Shown piece by piece: positions 31,834 through 37,747 of a DNA stretch of 37,747 bases (the first letter of the stretch is position 1; the number at the start of each line of letters is the position of its first letter). The stretch comes from Massilia cavernae (GTDB lineage: Bacteria; Pseudomonadota; Gammaproteobacteria; Burkholderiales; Burkholderiaceae_D). The notes beneath the pieces were generated by a model. That model searched no databases. It was not told the DNA's origin and saw only the letters and a program-made list of their open reading frames with translations. A program made the position numbers and the translations under genes. The stretch lies in assembly GCF_003590855.1 (NCBI RefSeq), contig NZ_QYUP01000198.1:1-37747 (forward strand), given 5' to 3'.

Positions 31834-34046
31834 ATGGTTGCTCAATTGCAGATGTTGAAGGATGTCGTGGTGGTTCACCTGGGTGTTGGCATGGCGCCGG
31901 CGCTGGTCACCAAGTTCATGGTCGAGCTTGGAGCGCAGGTAACCCGGGTTGAACCGCCAGGCGGCGACCCTTTCGCCGCTGTGTATCCCGCCTACGAGGT
32001 GTGGCTGCGCGGTAGCGCGCTCGATGCCGATGCAGCCGCGTCGCCGGCACGCCTTGACGCCTTGCTGGCGGCGGCCGACGTCTGCCTGGTTGGCGGCGAG
32101 GATTATCCCGGCGTCGCGCGCCGATGGAATGCGGCCGAACTGTCGGCACGGTTCCCGCGCCTGGTGGTGCTCGACATCGAAGCGGCGCCGGCCGGCACCG
32201 AACACGCACAGCGGCCTGCCACTGAGTTGCTGGTGCAGGCGCGCTCCGGCCTGACCTTCGAGCATTTCTCCGACCGTCCGATGGTGATGAGTTTTTCGCC
32301 GGCCAACTTCGGCGCCGCCCTGCGCGGCCTGGCGGGCCTGTTCGCGGCACTCTACGAGCGCGAGGGCAGCGGCCAGGGGCAGGTGGTGGCGACGTCGCTG
32401 TTCGAAGGCGCAGCGGTTTGGGCCGGGGCAGCTGGTGCGAAGTCGAAAAGCCGACCCCGAACACCAGGTTCGTCATTCCGAAGGACCCAATCCCGCTGAT
32501 TTTCCGTTGCGCCGACGGGGTCTTCATCCATTTGGTCATCGGTGCCGCCGGTTCCAAATACAAGATGTACCAGGCGCTCGAGATCGATGATCCAAGCGTC
32601 AGCCCGAACGACAGCGGCATGCCGACGCCGACCAGCGACCCGAAGAATTTCTACGGCAATATCGACCTGCTGGCGGCCCATGCAGCGAAAAAATCGAGCA
32701 CTGAATTGCTCGAACGTATCTGGGCCCTGGGCCTTCCCGCCGAACCGGTCCTGGCGCCCGGCATGTGCTGGGACGAGCCACAAGTCCAGCACAACGGCAT
32801 TATCGCGACCGATGCCGACGGTACCCGCCACGTCGGGCATCCGATGAAGACCAGCGCATCGCCGGCACCGTACAAGGAGCCGCGCAAGGCCGCCAACCCG
32901 CGCCCGCTCGATGGCGTGCGGGTGGTCGATTTCGGCGCGTTTGTCGCCGGCCCTTTCGCGTCCGTCGTGCTGGCCGACCTGGGGGCCGATATCATCAAGG
33001 TCGAAACACCGGCGGGCGACCCCAACCGCAGCATGTACCGCTGGTACACGGTCGCCAACCGCGGCAAGCGCGCAATCACCATCGACCTCAAGAATCCGGA
33101 AGGGCAGGCGCTGGCCAGGGACCTGTGCGCGAGTGCCGACATCGTCACGAACAATTTTCGCTCCGGGGTGTCGGCCCGGCTCGGCATCGACGTGGCCAGC
33201 CTGCATGCGCTGAAACCGGAACTGATCGTGCTTGAAAGCCCGGGGTATGGCTCGAGCGGCCCGCTGGCCGACCGCGCCGCCTTCGACATGGTGATGCAGG
33301 CCTTCTGCGGCCATGAACACCGCGGCGGCGGGGAGGGCAACGAGCCATTGTGGAACCGCACCTCGATGGTCGATTTCACCGGCGGCTTCCTGGGCGCGGT
33401 CGGCACCCTGGCCGCGCTCTATTACCGGACCCGCCACGGCGACGGCGCCACCATCGACTGCCCGCTGGTCAATGCCGGCATTGCGCTGTTGTCGGACCTG
33501 GTGCAGTGGCCGGATGGACGGTTCGAGGGCGGTGCGCCGCTCAATCCGACACGCACCGGCTATCGTCCCGCCGAGGCGCTGTACCAGGCCACCGATGGCT
33601 GGATCGCGCTTGCCGTTCGCGGGCGAAAGGCCGCTGCCGCACTGGCCACGGCGCTGGGGCTGGATGGACGGCTCGATCCGGATCCATTGCAATGGGGAGC
33701 GCAGGAAGCGGCCGCGGTTGGCGCGGCGATCGGCGCCCAGGCGTGTGCCAGCGCGATTGCGACACTGGAGGCGGCCGGGGTCTGGGTCGAACTGTGCCGG
33801 CGCGATGGCGACCAGGCACTGCTCAACGATCCGGCGCTGCAGGCGGCCAACACGGTCCAGGTGTCGACCCATCCCCAGTTTGGCGAAGTGCGCGAACTGG
33901 GGGCGATGGTGCGCTTCTCGCGTTCCAGCGCGGGGCACCGCCGCCATGCGCCGCTGCGCGGCGAATCGACGCGTGAACTGCTTGCCGAACTGGGGCGCAG
34001 TGCGAGCGATATCGACGCGCTCGCCGAACGTAAAATCGTGGCCTGA
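31834..34046 (+). pseudogene. Two-domain class III CoA-transferase, one frameshift between domains
   Basis: Codons from 31834 give an N-terminal CaiB/BaiF half (VTRVEPPGGDPFAAVYP, SFSPANFGAALRGLAGLFAA, GQGQVVATSLFEGAAVW). Near the GGGG run at 32425-32428 the frame moves and continues without interruption to 34046: WCEVEKPTPNTRFVIPKD, then a second full CaiB half with PFASVVLADLGADIIKVET, RAITIDLKNPEGQALARDL and NRTSMVDFTGGFLGAVG (Asp as the likely acyl-carrying residue). About 735 residues in all, the usual size of tandem CoA-transferases. One base restores the gene, so this may be a sequencing error. An AAAGGAGATCC ribosome site precedes ATG 31834. It would activate the pathway acid by moving CoA from another thioester, fitting the lack of a CoA ligase. 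Confidence 0.8.
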
Positions 34047-34087
34047 CGCCAGCGTGCGCCAAGCCCTTCCTGCAGAAAAGGAACATC

Positions 34088-35019
34088 ATGCATCACCAGA
34101 AAAAAGTCATCATTACCTGCGCCGTGACGGGCGCGATCCACACCCCGTCGATGTCGCCGTACTTGCCGGTGACGGCCGACGAGATCGCGGAAGCGTCGAT
34201 CGCGGCGGCCGAAGCCGGCGCCGCCATCATCCACCTGCACGCGCGCGATCCGGAGACCGGCCGGCCGGACCAGCGTCCCGAAGCCTTCAAGCCCTTCCTG
34301 TCGGGCATCAGCGAGAGCTGCGACGCCATCGTTAACCTGACCACCGGCGGCTCGCCGTACATGTCGGTGCAGGAGCGCATCCAGCCGGCGCTGGTGCACC
34401 AGCCGGAGGTCGCGTCGATGAACATGGGCTCGATGAACTTCGGCCTGTTCCCGATGCTCGAGCGCTTCAAGGAGTTCAAGCACGACTGGGAACGGCCCTA
34501 CCTGGAAGGCAGCAAGGACCTGATCTTCCGCAACACCTACGGCGACCTCGAGTATGCGCTGACCGAGCTGTCGGCCAGCGGCACGCGCTACGAGTTCGAG
34601 TGCTACGACACCTCGCACCTGTATAACCTGGCGCATTTCATCGACCGCGGCCTGGTCAAGGCACCGTTCTTCGTCCAGACCGTGTTCGGGATCCTGGGCG
34701 GCATCGGCACCCATCCCGACGACGTGATGCACATGAAGCGCACCGCGGACCGCCTGTTCGGCGACGACTACCGCTGGTCGGTGCTGGGCGCCGGACGCAG
34801 CCAGATGACGATTGCCGCCATGGCTGCGTCGATGGGGGTAACGTGCGGGTCGGGCTGGAAGACAACCTGTGGATCGGCCCCGGCCAACTGGCCCGCTCGA
34901 ATGCCGAGCAGGTGCACAGGGTGCGCGCCATTGTTGAAGGCCTCGGCCTGGAAATCGCCACGCCTGCCGAAGCGCGCGAGATCCTGGCGCTGAAGGGGGC
35001 CGCCCAGGTCGCCTTCTGA
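34088..35019 (+). pseudogene. BKACE (DUF849) beta-keto acid cleavage enzyme, one missing G
   Basis: BKACE enzymes use acetyl-CoA to split a beta-keto acid into acetoacetate and a shorter acyl-CoA. Visible signatures: KKVIITCAVTGAIHTPSMSP, AGAAIIHLHARDPETGRPD (zinc-ligand HxH), VNLTTGGSPYMSVQERIQPA, VASMNMGSMNFGLFP, FECYDTSHLYNLAHFID and SVLGAGRSQMTIAAMAASMG. After that the frame fails. With six instead of five G at 34834-34838 it reads GGNVRVGLEDNLWIGPGQLA and ends at TGA 35017-35019 after LALKGAAQVAF, giving ~310 residues, the family length. Uncorrected, the frame ends at 34993 with nonsense. A strong hairpin three bases after 35019 supports that point as the true end. It is likely the last carbon-cutting step of the pathway. 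Confidence 0.85.
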
Positions 35020-35021
35020 AA

Positions 35022-35061
35022 CCAGGGCGGCGGCGCGGCCCTGCGCCGGCCGCCGCCCTGG
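35022..35061 (+). terminator. GC-rich hairpin directly after the BKACE gene
   Basis: CCAGGGCGGCGGC (35022-35034) and GCCGCCGCCCTGG (35049-35061) are perfect 13-bp arms around a 14-base loop, the strongest hairpin I found. It begins three bases after the corrected BKACE stop. No T-run follows, so it may end transcription with Rho or protect the mRNA 3' end. Confidence 0.55.
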
Positions 35062-35180
35062 CTGGCGGTTCGGAACAGCCGTTCCAGCAGCGCGTCGGCG
35101 CACCAGCGCGGCCCGCTTTGTGGATTCATGCCAGAACCGCTGCTTGCAGCTGGGGCGACGCGTGAACAAGGAGATTCAGC

Positions 35181-36421
35181 ATGCCGGAGCAGGACTTTGA
35201 AAAAATGGCGTTGACGCCATACGACGAATACCCCGTACACGCAACGCCGTATCCGATGAGCTACGTGCCGTCATCCGATTATGCGTGGGATGACGGCTAT
35301 TACTTCGGTATCTACAACATTGAGCTGGGCGTTTTCCTGATCAACGGCATGCGCATTGCGCCCAACAGCAACGTGCTGGGCGCTCACAGCTCCCTCAATA
35401 TCCGGGGCGTCCAGCGCACCCTGCGCCTGAGCCGCATCTGGCGCGACGATTTCAGCGTGTCGGTCGGCCCGCTGCGCTATGAATTCCTGGAACCGATGCG
35501 TACCATCCGCATGGTGCTCGAAGCGAACGAGTCGGGGATGAGCTACGACGTGGTGTGGCGCGGCCTGGCGCCGCCGCACTTGTCGGCCCACCACCGGGCG
35601 GTGCGCAATGGCCGCTACACGACTGACCAGAGCCGTTTCAACCAGGTCGGCACCGCCACCGGCTGGATCGAGATCGACGGCAAGCGCTTCGAGCTCGACG
35701 ACGCGCCATGGGGCGCCGTGCGCGACCGCTCATGGGGACTGTACGAGAGCCGCCGCCCTTGTCGGGCGCCGCCAAGTGGCTGCCGCCGGCGCCGCCAGCA
35801 CCGGTGACGCGCGCGCTGCGCTTCTCCTGCTTCCTTGAGAGCGAAGGGTTCTCGTCGTATTTTCATTTCCACGAAGGGGCCGATGGCGAAAACGTGTATC
35901 TCAACGACGCGTTCGGCACGCCGTTCGAGGGCTGGATCAATTTCGGCTGGGACGGCGCCGCGCTGAAACTGGTCTCGGTGCGGCACCAACTGCAGTTTGC
36001 GCCCGGCACCCGCTCGCTGTCCGGCGGCACCCTGGTCCTCACCGATGAAAACGGCGGCGAGTGGCGCCACAGCTTCGACGTGCCGCTGCCGCCGCACGTG
36101 CTGGGGCAAGTCGGCTATCACGTCGGCGCATGGCGCGACGGCGGCACCATCCACACCTATCACGGACCGGCCAACCCGGCGCTCGAGTGGGACGAGTTCG
36201 ACTTTTCCGTGCAGCCGTGCGAGCACACCTTCCCCGGCACCGGCGAAACCCGCAAGGTGTTCGGCGTCGAGCACCTGGCGCGCTGTTCCAGCACTGCGCC
36301 AAACGGGCAGGTCAGCAAAGGCCGGGCCCAGATCGAAGTGTTCCTCAACGGGCGCTATGCGCCGTATGGCTTCGAAGCCCAGTCCGACCAACAGGGCCTG
36401 AGCGGTCGCGGCGTCGCCTGA
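35181..36421 (+). pseudogene. CrtC/AttH-like (DUF7065/DUF7064) lipocalin-fold protein, one frameshift
   Basis: The first frame (35181 to about 35750) begins MPEQDFEKMALTPYDEYPVH and holds WDDGYYFGIYN and GWIEIDGKRFELD followed by RDRSWGLYESR. The frame then moves by one base in CCGCCGCCC at 35751-35758; a missing C restores ESRPPLSGAAKWL and the protein continues in the second frame to 36421 (FSSYFHFHEGADGENVYLND, FEGWINFGWDG, RFNGRY-like end). About 413 residues. The R-D-x-S-W-G motif and beta-rich character place it with hydroxyneurosporene-synthase-like (CrtC/AttH) proteins, known or suspected to bind or hydrate isoprenoids. Exact function unknown. An AAGGAGATTCAGC site precedes the ATG. 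Confidence 0.65.
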
Positions 36422-36476
36422 GCAAGACCGCCAGCGGCCGCGCAACGAATGACGGAAGCAGGCTGTGATTAAAAAG

Positions 36477-36527
36477 TTGACAATTCTACGCACTATAGTA
36501 ATCTAGCGAATAGAATGCTAGCGTTCT
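36477..36527 (+). promoter_or_regulatory. Promoter with operator element shared with 23209-23242
   Basis: TTGACA (36477-36482) is followed at 16 bp by TAATCT. Within it, TATAGTA (36494-36500), 16 bp, then GCTAGCGTTCT (36517-36527) repeats the arrangement at 23209-23242. CTAGC (36503-36507) and GCTAG (36517-36521) form an inverted pair around GAATAGAAT, similar to the palindrome before MarR copy 2. The 199-bp gap is AT-rich and has no gene. Confidence 0.5.
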
Positions 36528-36620
36528 AATCGGGCAGGGGCCTTGCGTTAGCGTCGAGGCCTTACTGTGCAACGAGCCGCGCTCTTTGCGGATGGCAACC
36601 GCTTTCTCTTGGAGTAATAC

Positions 36621-37676
36621 ATGAACTTGATTGATGCGGAATTGGTAAACCCGTACAGCGTAGATCCTCGCAAGGAGTTCCCGCACGTCCCGGAGCACCA
36701 GGAAAACTGGACTGAATATCACTATTTTTTCGCTTACGACAAAGACGCGGACATCGGCATGTCCCTGCATATCGGACGCCTGGTCGAAGATCTGAGCATC
36801 TGGCGTGGCATCCTCTATGTTTTCATGCCGGGCGACGAGGTGCTCGTGCACAAATGCGTTGGCCGCGGCGAACACGCGCGCGGCTTCAATGCCGGTCCGC
36901 TCGCCATCACCTGCGTTGAACCGATGCAGCTGTGGACCATCGATTTCGATGGGGCCGCTCACTCTACGACCGGCAAGTCGCTCTGCCGCGATGTGCTGCG
37001 CGACGGTGTCGATGAAGTGATCAAGCTGCATATCCAGTTCGAGGCCGCCAGCCCGTTCTTTTCGCTCGATCCATCGAGAATCGACGGTCTTGCGGCAATG
37101 GGCTGGGCGCACGATCACCACGAGCAGATTCACACGATCAAAGGCGAGATCGTCCGTGGCGGAGAAGCTTATCGTTTGTGCGGCATGGGCATTCGCGACC
37201 ATTCGAGCGGTCCGCGCGACACCGGCAAGCCGTTCGGCGGCGTATTCTTTAACGCTTTGTTCCCGAGTGGAAAAGCGGTCAGCTTCACCATGGTCAAGAC
37301 CAAGACTTATGACGGTTCCTATGGGTATCTCTTCTGGGGTGACGGCTCCCCGCTGGAGCAAATCCGGGTGATCGAGTCGGAGCCGATCAACGATGCCGCT
37401 ACGCCACTTGGCAGTGTTCATCCGGATGTCGCGGAAGGCTCACCGCGCTTCCGGGTAGTGCTCGGCACCAGCCGCGGGGAGCAAGTCATGGAAGTAGAGC
37501 GGCGGCGGAGCATCGCCACGACCTACGTCCCGCCACACCATGAAGTGGCCGGCACCGATTATGCGCGTCCGGAGGCAGCCCAGCAGACCAAGACCGTGGC
37601 ACTCGTCACTTGGGACGGCGAGGTGGGTACCTGCCAACTCGATCGCTACGTTCGAATCAAGACCCTGAAACGCTAA
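36621..37676 (+). CDS. CrtC/AttH-like (DUF7064-type) lipocalin-fold protein
   Basis: A 351-residue, beta-rich protein without signal peptide or membrane segment. The N-terminal part has WTEYHYFFAYDKDADIGMSL and WRGILYVFMPGDEVLVHK. The centre has GWAHDHHEQIHTIKGEI and the hallmark CGMGIRDHSSGPRD, equivalent to the R-D-x-S-W-G motif of the gene at 35181 and typical of DUF7064-type proteins. The C-terminus ends in short strands (ALVTWDGEVGTCQLDRYVRI). CTCTTGGAGTAATAC gives a good ribosome site for ATG 36621. The gene has its own promoter region. The family is distantly related to carotenoid hydratases; isoprenoid hydration or binding is only a suggestion. Confidence 0.7.
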   Translation: MNLIDAELVNPYSVDPRKEFPHVPEHQENWTEYHYFFAYDKDADIGMSLHIGRLVEDLSIWRGILYVFMPGDEVLVHKCVGRGEHARGFNAGPLAITCVEPMQLWTIDFDGAAHSTTGKSLCRDVLRDGVDEVIKLHIQFEAASPFFSLDPSRIDGLAAMGWAHDHHEQIHTIKGEIVRGGEAYRLCGMGIRDHSSGPRDTGKPFGGVFFNALFPSGKAVSFTMVKTKTYDGSYGYLFWGDGSPLEQIRVIESEPINDAATPLGSVHPDVAEGSPRFRVVLGTSRGEQVMEVERRRSIATTYVPPHHEVAGTDYARPEAAQQTKTVALVTWDGEVGTCQLDRYVRIKTLKR

Positions 37677-37691
37677 CAGCGAGGTACGCAC

Positions 37692-37747
37692 ATGCAGCCT
37701 GACCCTTCTATTTACCTCCCCGGCGCGCAACGCACCTTGTTGGATTT
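37692..37747 (+). CDS. Start of a further gene, cut by the window end
   Basis: ATG 37692 follows AGCGAGGTACGCAC, a fair ribosome site, 15 bp after the previous stop. The 18 visible codons (MQPDPSIYLPGAQRTLLD) remain open to the window end. Too little is present to name a family. Spacing suggests it is co-transcribed with the gene at 36621. Confidence 0.5.
   Translation, partial: MQPDPSIYLPGAQRTLLD

Noticed and set aside
32352..33947. 531-codon minus-strand open frame
   Set aside because: Antisense to the second CoA-transferase half, which carries all family motifs.
1..37747. CRISPR array, tRNA or rRNA genes, prophage or toxin-antitoxin loci
   Set aside because: Looked for regular repeats, clover-leaf-like GC-balanced segments and typical gene families; none could be supported.

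Overview
The window looks like about 38 kb of a GC-rich proteobacterial chromosome or large replicon. The Burkholderiales-like style of ETF, ETF-QO, MarR and IS21 sequences suggests a betaproteobacterium, but this is a weak inference because there is no rRNA or housekeeping marker here. The left ~3.9 kb is visibly AT-richer and carries IS21 debris. The rest is dense, GC-rich and almost entirely catabolic, and looks like an accessory degradation island.

Layout. (1) 1-3.9 kb: the 3' part of a DUF1329 outer-membrane-type protein, a decayed IS21 istA with IS-end-like repeats, a polytopic AveC-family membrane protein, and the orphan 3' end of an unrecognised gene. (2) 3.9-9.6 kb, plus strand: coniferyl-aldehyde-type dehydrogenase, Rieske-type ferredoxin, SDR, cytochrome P450 and an FAD oxidase/desaturase-like protein. 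A ferredoxin reductase lies convergently at 9.7-10.9 kb. (3) 11.1-15.4 kb, plus: aldehyde dehydrogenase, zinc alcohol dehydrogenase and ETF-quinone oxidoreductase. (4) 15.5-17.8 kb: a divergent SDR and an alpha-methylacyl-CoA racemase-like enzyme. (5) 17.9-23.1 kb, minus: SDR, tandem alpha/beta-barrel (ABM-like) protein, nitroreductase, etfB, etfA and two near-duplicate MarR regulators. (6) 23.3-27.5 kb: two crotonases and a class III CoA-transferase in plus, meeting a crotonase/degenerate-hydroxyacyl-CoA-dehydrogenase fusion in minus. Indels are very dense at about 24.7-26.2 kb. (7) 27.5-31.8 kb: a second ferredoxin reductase, divergent from a 42-codon coupled ORF, an APH/ACAD10-like kinase, an alpha/beta hydrolase and a second Rieske ferredoxin. 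(8) 31.8-37.7 kb, plus: a two-domain CoA-transferase, a BKACE (DUF849) enzyme and two CrtC/AttH (DUF7064-like) lipocalin-fold proteins, followed by the start of another gene.

Taken together the genes fit a pathway for a hydrophobic, branched or alicyclic (terpenoid-like) compound. P450 hydroxylation would be followed by alcohol and aldehyde oxidation to a carboxylate, CoA transfer, methyl epimerisation, beta-oxidation-like steps feeding ETF/ETF-QO, and beta-keto acid cleavage. The substrate is inferred, not read from the sequence. No CoA ligase, acyl-CoA dehydrogenase or Rieske oxygenase alpha subunit lies inside the window, although two ferredoxin/reductase pairs do.

Several genes are broken by single-base indels in G/C runs (near 32,430, 34,836 and 35,753), and one 1.5-kb stretch has many. 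The protein signal survives across these breaks, so consensus errors in the sequence are at least as likely as true decay.
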